From RGIG9608 sp045602425 (GTDB taxonomy: Bacteria; Bacteroidota; Bacteroidia; Bacteroidales; Paludibacteraceae), in contig JAZSBO010000027.1 in NCBI GenBank assembly GCA_045602425.1, forward strand, positions 62,001 through 126,000: a stretch of DNA of 64,000 nt, read 5' to 3'. The translations under genes and the position numbers were made by a program. Each line of letters begins with the position of its first letter. Position 1 is the first letter of the stretch. Positions 15,078-22,814 of the stretch are shown in pieces. The notes below the pieces were generated by a model. It saw nothing but the letters and a program-made list of their open reading frames with translations, was not told the origin of the DNA and searched no databases.

Positions 15078-16505
15078 ATGTACTACATAGCAGCCGATTT
15101 TGGGGCAGGAAGCGGAAGAGTAATTGTTGGGTGTATCAACAATGGAGAGTTGACACTCGATGAAATACACCGTTTCCCTAACCGACAAATAAACTTAGGC
15201 GGAAGAGTCTATTGGGACTTCCTTTCTCTCTATGAAGAGATAAAAACAGGAATAAAAAAGGCATTTGCCAAATATGGTACACAAATAAAAAGTATAGGTA
15301 TTGATACTTGGGGCGTGGATTATGGTTTGCTTGATAAGAACGGACGTTTGATCTCAAATCCTGTATGTTATCGCGACTCTCGCACACAAGGGATACTCGA
15401 TAAAGCCTTTGAGAAACTCCCCAAAGAAAAGTTCTTCTCATTGGCAGGAAACCAGTTTATGGAGTTGAATACTGTATTTCAACTATACAGTGCCGTATTA
15501 GAGGGAGACGAGGCATTGAAGAGTGCCGATAAGTTACTCTTTATGCCCGACTTATTTGCCTATTTTCTAACACGAAAAGCAGTAAACGAATATACCATAT
15601 CGTCAACATCACAAATGCTCAATTCTCTATCACGCAAATGGGATGATACGATATTCGAAACACTCTCATTGCCCAAAGAACTGATGCAGGAGATCGTATA
15701 TCCAGGAACAAAAATAGGCGATTTAACACCCGAAATGCAAGAGGAGTTGGGAGGTAATGCTTCGGTTGTTGCTGTAGGCTCACACGATACAGCATCGGCA
15801 CTTGCTGCCATAACAGCCGAAGATAACGAATGGGCATTTATCAGTTCAGGAACATGGTCGTTGATGGGCATGGTAACACCAACCCCATTACAAACACCTG
15901 AGGTATTAGCATCAGACTTTACAAACGAAGGAACAGTATCGGGCGATATTCGAATATTAAAGAATATAACAGGATTGTGGCTGTTGCAATCGCTTGTTAA
16001 GGAGTGGACTATGCAAGGTCTTGACTGTGATTACTCACGAATGGTTATCGAAGGTGAAGCCTCAACATGCCAAAGTGTGATACCTGTTACAGATAGCCGT
16101 TTTACTGCCCCTCGCAGTATGAGAGATGCAATAGATAACTACTGTATCGAAACCAATCAAGCAGTGCCACAAACACAAGGAGACTATATGCGATTAGTTT
16201 GCCAATCGTTGGCAACTGAATATGCAAAGGTAAAACAAGAGTTAGAACTTTCAGTAGGCCGCAAAATAAAAACAATCTATATTGTTGGAGGTGGCTCTCA
16301 AAACGGATTGCTAAATAAACTAACAGCCCAAAAGACAGGGTGCAAAGTAGTGGCAGGACCTGTTGAGGCAACCGCAATTGGTAATATTAAAGTTCAAGCC
16401 GAGTGGGCAGGAGAACTATCAAAGAATAAACCACTTACATTAAAAGGGAATGGGATAGAAATAAAGACCTTCTTTCCAAATAATAACCAAACACAAAAAT
16501 CATGA
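15078..16505 (+). CDS. fucK: L-fuculokinase (rhamnulokinase-like FGGY kinase)
   Basis: A 475-residue FGGY-family sugar kinase. The first ATP-binding motif is at the N-terminus (AADFGAGSGRVIVG), with further conserved parts GIDTWGVDYGLLD, VGSHDTASALAA (catalytic Asp region), FISSGTWSLMG and IVGGGSQNGLLNKLTA for adenosine binding. By sequence it looks most like rhamnulokinase (RhaB). The neighbours fucI, fucA and fucP, and the known use of such a kinase in Bacteroides fucose operons, point to L-fuculose as substrate. It ends in an ATGA overlap with fucP. Confidence 0.9.
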   Translation: MYYIAADFGAGSGRVIVGCINNGELTLDEIHRFPNRQINLGGRVYWDFLSLYEEIKTGIKKAFAKYGTQIKSIGIDTWGVDYGLLDKNGRLISNPVCYRDSRTQGILDKAFEKLPKEKFFSLAGNQFMELNTVFQLYSAVLEGDEALKSADKLLFMPDLFAYFLTRKAVNEYTISSTSQMLNSLSRKWDDTIFETLSLPKELMQEIVYPGTKIGDLTPEMQEELGGNASVVAVGSHDTASALAAITAEDNEWAFISSGTWSLMGMVTPTPLQTPEVLASDFTNEGTVSGDIRILKNITGLWLLQSLVKEWTMQGLDCDYSRMVIEGEASTCQSVIPVTDSRFTAPRSMRDAIDNYCIETNQAVPQTQGDYMRLVCQSLATEYAKVKQELELSVGRKIKTIYIVGGGSQNGLLNKLTAQKTGCKVVAGPVEATAIGNIKVQAEWAGELSKNKPLTLKGNGIEIKTFFPNNNQTQKS

Positions 16506-17821
16506 ATAATAAAAAAGATTCTCTTCTTAGACACAATGGCGTAAGTTATGTATGGCCATTTATTCTTATCACCTCATTGTTTATGCTATGGGGATTTGCT
16601 AATGATATTACCAACCCGATGGTAGCAGCATTTCAAACCGTTATGGAATTATCGGCAGCAAAAGCGTCTCTTGTACAGTTTGCTTTTTATGGCGGATATG
16701 CAACAATGGCTATCCCTGCTGCGTTCTTTATTAGAAGATATAGTTATAAAAGCGGAGTTTTACTAGGGTTGGCACTTTATGCTTTTGGTGCATTTATGTT
16801 TATTCCAGCTGCTTCTTATGAGAATTTTGCATTCTTTTGCTTGTCGTTATATGTTTTGACATTTGGTTTAGCATTTTTGGAAACAACAGCAAACCCTTTC
16901 ATTATGTCTTTAGGTTCAAAAGAAACAGCTACCCGACGATTAAATTTTGCTCAAGCATTTAATCCTATAGGTTCGCTTTCGGGTATGGCAGTAGCTTCTT
17001 TGATAGTGTTGCCAAAGTTATGGTCGGACAAACGTAATGCATTAGGAGAAATTATTTTTCCGACTTTAGATGCTGCGGAAAAAGCTGTTATTCGCGAACA
17101 CGATCTTGCTATTATTCGAAATCCATACGTGGCAATTGGATTATTAGTTTTGTTGGTATTTATCATTATTGCATTAACTAAAATGCCAAAAACTATTCAT
17201 CAAGACACACAAACAAAAGTTAGTGAACCATTTTTGCGACTCTGGAAAAACAAATTGTATCGTAGCGGAGTTGTGGCACAGATTTTTTATGTCGGAGCAC
17301 AAATTATGGTTTGGACCTTTATTATTCAATACGCCGACAATTTAGGTATTAACAAAGCAACGGCTCAAAACTATAACATTTTTGCAATGATAATGTTTCT
17401 GACAAGCAGGTTTATAACTACTTATCTGATGAAGTATATAAAATCATATACTTTACTTGCCGTATTTGGAATTGGAGCTTGTTGCAGTACGTTAGGAGCA
17501 ATTTTTATTGTAGGACAAATAGGACTTTATTGTTTGGTTGCAATTAGTTTCTTTATGTCGTTGATGTTCCCTACAATTTATGGTATTGCACTCGAGAATG
17601 TGCACGAAGAAGATACAACCCTTGGTGCAGCATTTTTGGTAATGGCAATTGTGGGTGGAGCACTTATGCCTCCTTTGCAAGGGATCGTGATTGATATGAA
17701 GACGATAGCAGGATTTCCAGCTGTGAATATTTCTTATGCAATACCTTTTGTTTGTTTTATTGCGGTCACGCTTTACGGATTCTATACAAAATACGTAAAA
17801 GAGAGTACGAAAACGTGCTAA
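16502..17821 (+). CDS. fucP: L-fucose permease (MFS, FucP family)
   Basis: A 439-residue inner-membrane sugar:proton symporter with about 12 predicted helices. Typical FucP features are the opening WPFILITSLFMLWGFANDITNPM, FLETTANPFIMSLG in helix 4 and the FPTIYGIALENV segment. It imports L-fucose for the four upstream enzymes. Its ATG overlaps the fucK TGA. Unlike fucI, fucO, fucA and fucK, it uses mostly GAA for Glu, as the surrounding chromosome does, which suggests a different history for this last gene. A bidirectional terminator follows. Confidence 0.92.
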   Translation: MNNKKDSLLRHNGVSYVWPFILITSLFMLWGFANDITNPMVAAFQTVMELSAAKASLVQFAFYGGYATMAIPAAFFIRRYSYKSGVLLGLALYAFGAFMFIPAASYENFAFFCLSLYVLTFGLAFLETTANPFIMSLGSKETATRRLNFAQAFNPIGSLSGMAVASLIVLPKLWSDKRNALGEIIFPTLDAAEKAVIREHDLAIIRNPYVAIGLLVLLVFIIIALTKMPKTIHQDTQTKVSEPFLRLWKNKLYRSGVVAQIFYVGAQIMVWTFIIQYADNLGINKATAQNYNIFAMIMFLTSRFITTYLMKYIKSYTLLAVFGIGACCSTLGAIFIVGQIGLYCLVAISFFMSLMFPTIYGIALENVHEEDTTLGAAFLVMAIVGGALMPPLQGIVIDMKTIAGFPAVNISYAIPFVCFIAVTLYGFYTKYVKESTKTC

Positions 17822-17846
17822 TCTTTAGATAATCCGAAAAATATAA

Positions 17847-17880
17847 AAAATGCGGAAGAGTTAGTTCTCCCGCATTTTGT
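17847..17880. terminator. Bidirectional terminator after fucP
   Basis: AAAATGCGG / CCGCATTTT with an inner GAG/CTC stem lies between the convergent fucP and acyltransferase genes, with A and T runs on both sides. Confidence 0.8.
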
Positions 17881-17884
17881 TTCT

Positions 17885-18829
17885 TTATGACTTAATTTTT
17901 GTAAGTAATAGGTCGTAAGCCTTTTGAATAAAAAACGATATTAGAAATATAAAAAAAGGTAATAAAAACAACGGAATTGAAAATTTCAATCCGAATGCAT
18001 ATATCTGTCTATGAAAGAAATATGCACACATACTCGAATACGAAATAACGTTCAAAAATGCCCATACTCTTTTATTTTTACAATGCTCGACAAATATATT
18101 TGCTAATTTGCCTACCCCTATTACAAAACACAAACGAGACAACAAACTTATAATAAGACTATCAATGGGTATTAACGCAATTACGACTCCTAAAACCATA
18201 AACCAAATACCATACTTTCCGCAATAGTCTAAAAATTTTTCGGGTGTAAGATATATTCCTAAAAAATAAAACGGCATATACATCAAAATCCTATAATCCA
18301 CCATATTACATTTCCAACATAATGTAAGAATACAATAAATAGAAAATACAAGAATCCACTTTTTATTTGAACTAATAAACGATAACGGAGTTATAAGAAT
18401 AAAGAATAGCAACAGGTCCATAAACCACAGTGTTGCTGGAGCCAAATCAGACAAAGTAGCGAAACCAAAAATACTGAAATAGAACGATTTAGAACCCGAA
18501 TAAAATATCATACCATTCATATACTTGGATATGAGATACAAAGAAACTGCAGCTAACACGTAAAGAGGAAAAAATCGCCAAAACTTCTGTAGGTAATATG
18601 CTTTTGTCGTTTTTAAAAAGTTTTCATTAGTTGTTTTTGTAAAAAGTCCGGACATAAACATAAACAACGAGAGCATTATTATCGTAAACTCTCTGCATAC
18701 ACTATTTTGAGCAATAGAAATACGTATGATAGAATCAGGTTCGCAGTAGTTTGTAAAATGCCAAATGGCTACAATCCACACAACCGCAACACTTCTCAAC
18801 AAATCAAATTCTAAAAATCGGGGCTTCAT
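17885..18829 (-). CDS. Acyltransferase-3 family membrane protein
   Basis: A 314-residue integral membrane protein with about nine or ten hydrophobic segments. The N-terminal pattern FLEFDLLRSVAVVWIVAIWH (with the conserved basic residue and His of the family) and the LFMFMSGLFT and FWRFFPLYV segments match the acyltransferase-3/OafA group. These proteins transfer acyl groups, often O-acetyl, to surface polysaccharides or lipids. No glycan gene cluster is adjacent, so the acceptor cannot be inferred. It converges with fucP and is separated from the lipoprotein gene upstream by a terminator. Confidence 0.8.
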   Translation of the reverse strand: MKPRFLEFDLLRSVAVVWIVAIWHFTNYCEPDSIIRISIAQNSVCREFTIIMLSLFMFMSGLFTKTTNENFLKTTKAYYLQKFWRFFPLYVLAAVSLYLISKYMNGMIFYSGSKSFYFSIFGFATLSDLAPATLWFMDLLLFFILITPLSFISSNKKWILVFSIYCILTLCWKCNMVDYRILMYMPFYFLGIYLTPEKFLDYCGKYGIWFMVLGVVIALIPIDSLIISLLSRLCFVIGVGKLANIFVEHCKNKRVWAFLNVISYSSMCAYFFHRQIYAFGLKFSIPLFLLPFFIFLISFFIQKAYDLLLTKIKS

Positions 18830-18859
18830 AGAAAATATTTTGTACGCAAAAGTAAATAA

Positions 18860-18883
18860 AAAAGGGAGCGATCACTCCCTTTT
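18860..18883. terminator. Terminator between lipoprotein and acyltransferase genes
   Basis: AAAAGGGAG / CTCCCTTTT hairpin with a 6-base loop, at the 3' end of the - strand lipoprotein gene. Confidence 0.8.
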
Positions 18884-18886
18884 AAT

Positions 18887-19273
18887 TTATTCCTGCTTTT
18901 TCAATTCTATAAAATAATAATTATCGGCAGGTTTAGTAATTGCTCCCGTTGCGGCATCTATTCCCCAACCAAGGACATCACACAAATTGATGATTGATAT
19001 GGGATTAAATTTCTTATCTATCACAAGTGTTTCTGGGAAATAAGATTCTGCCTCTGCTTTAACAACAGAATCATCAAATCCTCTTTTTATTTTTGTTGTA
19101 AAAGGAAATGAAACATCATAATGCTTTACTCCATCAATTAAAAGACTTACCCCTTCTTTTACGTTGCAATCGAATGTAACCTTTGCTTTTGTTCCACAAA
19201 AAATTGACGCACAAGATGTTGACATAAACATAACACCTCCAAACAACACAAACTTTACAAATTTTTTTTTCAT
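18887..19273 (-). CDS. Small lipoprotein, hypothetical
   Basis: A 128-residue protein with a lipoprotein signal: KKKFVKFVLFGGVMFMSTSC, Cys20 being the probable lipidation site. Pieces such as CGTKAKVTFDCNV near the N-terminus and a helix with small residues near the C-terminus (LCDVLGWGIDAATGAI) are often seen in short Bacteroidota lipoproteins that carry a PEGA-like strand region. No firm family assignment can be made. Its start codon lies 8 bases from the -7 box of RNA copy D, which is divergent. Confidence 0.7.
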   Translation of the reverse strand: MKKKFVKFVLFGGVMFMSTSCASIFCGTKAKVTFDCNVKEGVSLLIDGVKHYDVSFPFTTKIKRGFDDSVVKAEAESYFPETLVIDKKFNPISIINLCDVLGWGIDAATGAITKPADNYYFIELKKQE

Positions 19274-19280
19274 ATTATTT

Positions 19281-19288
19281 TATTTTTG
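19281..19288 (+). promoter_or_regulatory. -7 box of RNA copy D
   Basis: TATTTTTG matches TAnnTTTG exactly and lies immediately before the first hairpin of RNA copy D. No TTG is visible at -33. Confidence 0.5.
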
Positions 19289-19291
19289 TGT

Positions 19292-19505
19292 TCTTCAGTT
19301 CCAAAAGAACATTTATAAATAAGGAAGCGTGGAACTGCAATGCCACGTCTCTATATGAAGGTGCTAGGAAAAACCTTTGAAAACAGAAATGGAAATAACG
19401 GTTCCACGCTGTTGCGTGAAGACCATTACATCGTCTCTTGTTTTCAACATGAAGAAAGTTTCCTAGGCTTTTCATATACAAGAAGAAGACATAACGCCTC
19501 TTTTT
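19292..19505 (+). ncRNA. Structured RNA, copy D
   Basis: Leading hairpins are GTTCTT/AAGAAC (19290-19295 with 19305-19310) and GCGTGG/CCACGT (19327-19332 with 19343-19348). P1 is TATATGAA/TTCATATA (19352-19359 with 19471-19478). P2 is CTAGGAAA/TTTCCTAG (19364-19371 with 19459-19466). P3 is GAAAACA/TGTTTTC (19379-19385 with 19439-19445). AATGG/CCATT closes the apical region, and the apical hairpin is CACGC-TGTT-GCGTG (19405-19418). ATCGT before P3's 3' strand corresponds to TTCGT in the other copies. The end (ATAACGCCTCTTTTT) keeps the CGCC plus T run, but the terminator hairpin is weak. No HTH gene follows; the next gene is the epimerase 230 bases on. Confidence 0.65.
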
Positions 19506-19735
19506 CAAAAAAAAACATTTCGGAAAGAGTTGCCCCTATCCGCTTGCGAAAATAAACATTTTTACAAGAAAACACTTCATCTTTTTTTGTTTTCATATCA
19601 ACGATTTTCTTAACAGTTTTTTCATACTTTTTTTTATTGCCAAACAAAATAAAACCCCTAACTTCGTGAGATTTTTTTATTTTTAAAATTATACTAATTT
19701 AACTTATTAACAATCAAACAATTAACATTATCACT
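19506..19735. other. Non-coding stretch ahead of the epimerase gene
   Basis: AT-rich sequence with long T and A runs. No HTH gene or remnant is visible, in contrast to the regions after RNA copies A and B. A 67-residue open frame on the - strand (19444-19647) crosses into RNA D and shows no family. Confidence 0.4.
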
Positions 19736-20146
19736 ATGCAACCAAGTTACATTGAACACATCGGCATTGCCGTGAGTAAATTAGATGAGGTCATTCCTTA
19801 TTATGAACAAATTTTGGGAACAAAATGCTACTCTATCGAAGAAGTAGCCGACCAAAAAGTACGTACTGCTTTTTTCAAAGTAGGACAAACAAAAATTGAA
19901 CTTTTGGAACCTACTTGTCCCGAAAGCACAATTGCTAAATGGCTCGAAAAGAATCCTCGTGGAGGCGTTCATCACATCGCTTTCAACGTTGACGACGTAC
20001 AAGTAGCTCTAACAGAATGCGAAGAAAACGGCATTCAACTTATCGACAAAACTCCACGCAAAGGTGCAGAAAACCTAAACATCGGTTTCTTACATCCAAA
20101 ATCAACTCACGGAGTTTTAACCGAATTATGCGAACAACCAAAATAA
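19736..20146 (+). CDS. mce: Methylmalonyl-CoA epimerase
   Basis: A 136-residue vicinal-oxygen-chelate (glyoxalase-fold) enzyme that interconverts (R)- and (S)-methylmalonyl-CoA. The metal ligands are in the expected places: IEHIGIAVSKLDE (His), TKIELLEPT (Glu), GVHHIAFNVDD (His) and GVLTELCE (Glu). It links methylmalonyl-CoA mutase to the decarboxylase encoded by the following four genes. It starts the cluster and lies 13 bases before mmdA. Confidence 0.95.
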   Translation: MQPSYIEHIGIAVSKLDEVIPYYEQILGTKCYSIEEVADQKVRTAFFKVGQTKIELLEPTCPESTIAKWLEKNPRGGVHHIAFNVDDVQVALTECEENGIQLIDKTPRKGAENLNIGFLHPKSTHGVLTELCEQPK

Positions 20147-20158
20147 ATTTATACAGAA

Positions 20159-21718
20159 ATGGAAAATCAAGACAAATTAAAAAAATTGATTGACAAACGT
20201 GCCCAAGCAATGCTTGGTGGTGGCGAAAAAGCTATCGAAAAACACCACGCTAAAGGTGCTTACACTGCTCGCGAACGCATCAATATGTTACTCGACGAAG
20301 GCAGTTTCGAAGAAATTGACATGTTCCTCACTCATCGTTGTACCGACTTCGGCATGGAAAAGAAAGTTTTCCTTGGCGATGGTGTAGCTGTTGGTAGCGG
20401 AACAATAGATGGTCGTTTAGTATTTGTTTTCGCACAAGATGCAACCGTAATTGGTGGTTCGTTGTCGGAAACAATGGCGCAAAAAATCTGCAAAGTGATG
20501 GATATGGCAATGAAACTTGGTGCTCCAATTATTGGATTGAACGATTCGGGTGGTGCTCGTATTCAAGAAGGTGCTTGTGCTTTGGCAGGTTACGCCGAAA
20601 TTTTCGAACGCAACATTTTGGCTTCAGGCGTTGTGCCTCAAATTTCTGTAATTTTTGGTCCTTGTGCTGGTGGTGCAGTTTATTCTCCAGCATTAACTGA
20701 CTTTATTTTGATGACTGAAGAAAACTCTTACATGTTCATCACTGGTCCAAAAGTAGTAAAATCGGTAACTAACGAGGATGTAACAGTTGAAGAACTTGGT
20801 GGTGCTCGCGTTCACGCAACAAAATCAGGTGTAACTCATTTCACTGCTCCAACCGAAGAAGAAGCTATTGCAACTGTTCGTCGTTTGGTTTCGTTCATTC
20901 CTCAGAACAACATGGAAGAAGCTCCACGCGTAGAATGTACAGATGCTATTGACCGCGTTGACGATGCTTTGAACACAATGGTTCCTGCTAATCCAAACGT
21001 TCCTTACGATATGAAAAACATTATCTATACTATTGTAGATAATGGAGACTTTATGGAAGTTCAACCAGATTATGCTAAAAATATCATTTGTGGTTTTGCT
21101 CGTTTCAACGGACAATCAACAGGTATTATCGCAAACCAACCAAATTGGTTAGCTGGTGTATTGGATTGTAACTCTTCACGAAAGGCTGCTCGTTTTGTTC
21201 GTTTCTGCGATGCATTCAACATTCCTATTCTTACATTAGTTGATGTTCCCGGATTCCTTTGCGGAACAGGTCAAGAATATGCTGGAATTATTGCTCACGG
21301 AGCAAAATTGATGTTCGCTTACGGCGAAGCTACTGTACCAAAAGTAACTATTACGGTTCGTAAATCGTATGGTGGATCTCACATCGTGATGAGTTGCAAA
21401 CAACTTCGTGGCGACCTTTGCTACGCTTGGCCAAATGCCGAAATCGCAGTAATGGGAGCATCTGGTGCAATCGGAGTTTTGGAAGCTAAAAATCTTAAAG
21501 CTATCGAAGATCCAGAAGAAAAGAAAAAATTCATTGCTGAAAAAGAAGCTGAATATCAAGATAAATTTGCAAGCCCTTATCAAGCTGCGTCGCGTGGTTA
21601 CATTGATGATGTAATTGAGCCTCGCAACACTCGTTTCCGCATTATTCGTGCATTCGAAATGTTGAAAACAAAACGCTTGAGCAATCCTGCAAAAAAACAC
21701 TCAAACATTCCACTATAA
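20159..21718 (+). CDS. mmdA: Methylmalonyl-CoA decarboxylase alpha (carboxyltransferase) subunit
   Basis: A 519-residue carboxyltransferase with two crotonase-like halves. It moves CO2 from methylmalonyl-CoA to carrier-bound biotin, giving propionyl-CoA. Conserved parts include LNDSGGARIQEG, FGPCAGGAVYSPA and GGARVHATKSGVTHF in the N-half, with VDVPGFLCGTGQEYAGIIAHGAKL and SYGGSHIVMSCKQLRGD in the C-half. The related propionyl-CoA carboxylase beta subunit has the same fold, but the neighbouring sodium-pump subunit genes and the absence of a biotin carboxylase gene favour the decarboxylase. Confidence 0.95.
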   Translation: MENQDKLKKLIDKRAQAMLGGGEKAIEKHHAKGAYTARERINMLLDEGSFEEIDMFLTHRCTDFGMEKKVFLGDGVAVGSGTIDGRLVFVFAQDATVIGGSLSETMAQKICKVMDMAMKLGAPIIGLNDSGGARIQEGACALAGYAEIFERNILASGVVPQISVIFGPCAGGAVYSPALTDFILMTEENSYMFITGPKVVKSVTNEDVTVEELGGARVHATKSGVTHFTAPTEEEAIATVRRLVSFIPQNNMEEAPRVECTDAIDRVDDALNTMVPANPNVPYDMKNIIYTIVDNGDFMEVQPDYAKNIICGFARFNGQSTGIIANQPNWLAGVLDCNSSRKAARFVRFCDAFNIPILTLVDVPGFLCGTGQEYAGIIAHGAKLMFAYGEATVPKVTITVRKSYGGSHIVMSCKQLRGDLCYAWPNAEIAVMGASGAIGVLEAKNLKAIEDPEEKKKFIAEKEAEYQDKFASPYQAASRGYIDDVIEPRNTRFRIIRAFEMLKTKRLSNPAKKHSNIPL

Positions 21719-21730
21719 AAACGTTGTATT

Positions 21731-22078
21731 ATGATGATTTTAGCAGTTAATTGGACAAACGTCCTAATTATGACAGGCGTTGGCATTGGAGTTGTGTTTG
21801 TAGTGTTAATCTTGTTGGTATTTATTCTTCAATTGTTTGGAGCAATAGCAACTGCCGATTTCAAGAAAAAAACTGCAAAAACGGTTTCGAACGTTGCAAC
21901 CCCAACCACAGAGCCACAACATTCGGCATCGGATACCGAAAAAGCTGCTATTGCAATGGCTCTTCACTTGTATTTTGCAGAGGTTCACGACACCGAAAGC
22001 TATCGTTTGACAATCCGTCAAAACGCTAACTCGGCGTGGAACTCAAAAATTTATGGTATGAATAATTTAAACAAATAA
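21731..22078 (+). CDS. Decarboxylase gamma/delta subunit (OadG-like)
   Basis: A 115-residue protein with one N-terminal membrane helix (VLIMTGVGIGVVFVVLILLVFILQLF) and a polar tail. OadG-type subunits hold the carboxyltransferase and beta subunit together and have just this layout. The C-terminal half (DTEKAAIAMALHLYFAEVHDTESYRLTI) is like the OadG/HAD region common in Bacteroidota. It stands 12 bases after mmdA and 3 bases before the biotin carrier gene. It corresponds to MmdD in other systems. Confidence 0.85.
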   Translation: MMILAVNWTNVLIMTGVGIGVVFVVLILLVFILQLFGAIATADFKKKTAKTVSNVATPTTEPQHSASDTEKAAIAMALHLYFAEVHDTESYRLTIRQNANSAWNSKIYGMNNLNK

Positions 22079-22081
22079 GAA

Positions 22082-22795
22082 ATGAAAAATTTTAAATTTA
22101 AAATAGATGGCGTTGATTACGAAGTCTCCGTAAACGAATTAGAAGGTAACAATGCCGAAGTTGTAGTAAACGGAAAATCGTTCAACGTAGAGCTTGAAAA
22201 CGAACAGCCTACAGCGGTTGCTCCCGTAGCACGCGTTGCCTCGGCTGCCGCTCCTGTTGCAGGCAAAAAAGTTGCTTCGAACATCAAATCTCCTCTGCCG
22301 GGCAGCATTATTAAAGTGTTGGTTACCAACGGACAATCCGTAAAACGTGGCGACGTGTTGCTCACCATGGAATCCATGAAAATGGAAAATAACGTATGTG
22401 CCGAAGCCGACGGAACAGTTAAAAACGTACTTGTAAAACAAGGACAAAATGTAATGCAAGACGATGTGCTCATCGAGTTTGAAGGCACAGCTGTAGCAGA
22501 AGCACCCGCAGCTCCGGCTCCAAAACCTGCCGCTACGAAACCCGCTCCCGCAGCCGCTCCTACAAAACATGCCACTGGTGGTGCCACCTCGGTAAAAGCT
22601 CCGCTCCCGGGTAGCATCATCAAGGTGCTTGTCAGCGAAGGACAGGCTGTAAAACGCGGCGAGGTATTGCTCACCATGGAATCCATGAAAATGGAAAACA
22701 ACATTTTAGCCGAAAAAGACGGTGTTGTCGGAAAAATTTACGTTCAAGCAGGTAAATCGGTAATGCAAGACGATGCATTGTTGGATTTGGCATAA
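22082..22795 (+). CDS. mmdC: Biotin carrier subunit with two biotinyl domains
   Basis: A 237-residue biotin carrier protein. After an N-terminal strand region (1-40) and an Ala/Pro linker comes a biotinyl domain (about 66-135) with its target lysine K100 in MESMKMENN. A second Ala/Pro-rich linker (136-165) leads to another complete biotinyl domain (about 166-237) with K203 in an identical MESMKMENN. Most such subunits have a single domain and about 130-145 residues, so the gene carries an internal duplication. It carries CO2 from MmdA to the sodium-pumping beta subunit. It lies between the gamma-like and beta genes. Confidence 0.92.
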   Translation: MKNFKFKIDGVDYEVSVNELEGNNAEVVVNGKSFNVELENEQPTAVAPVARVASAAAPVAGKKVASNIKSPLPGSIIKVLVTNGQSVKRGDVLLTMESMKMENNVCAEADGTVKNVLVKQGQNVMQDDVLIEFEGTAVAEAPAAPAPKPAATKPAPAAAPTKHATGGATSVKAPLPGSIIKVLVSEGQAVKRGEVLLTMESMKMENNILAEKDGVVGKIYVQAGKSVMQDDALLDLA

Positions 22796-22814
22796 AACAA
22801 AAAATTTTATTGCA

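Noticed and set aside
19340..19555. A 71-codon + strand frame and opposing - strand frames over RNA copy D
   Set aside because: They cover the covarying stems of the RNA and show no protein family; the RNA explains the region better.
20159..21718. Reading mmdA as propionyl-CoA carboxylase beta subunit
   Set aside because: The fold alone allows it, but the OadG-like, carrier and OadB-like sodium-pump genes follow directly and no biotin carboxylase gene is present.
22117..22704. A 195-codon open frame antisense to the biotin carrier gene
   Set aside because: It mirrors the Ala/Pro-rich coding strand, has Ser/Thr/Ala-rich low complexity and no family; the + strand gene is certain.
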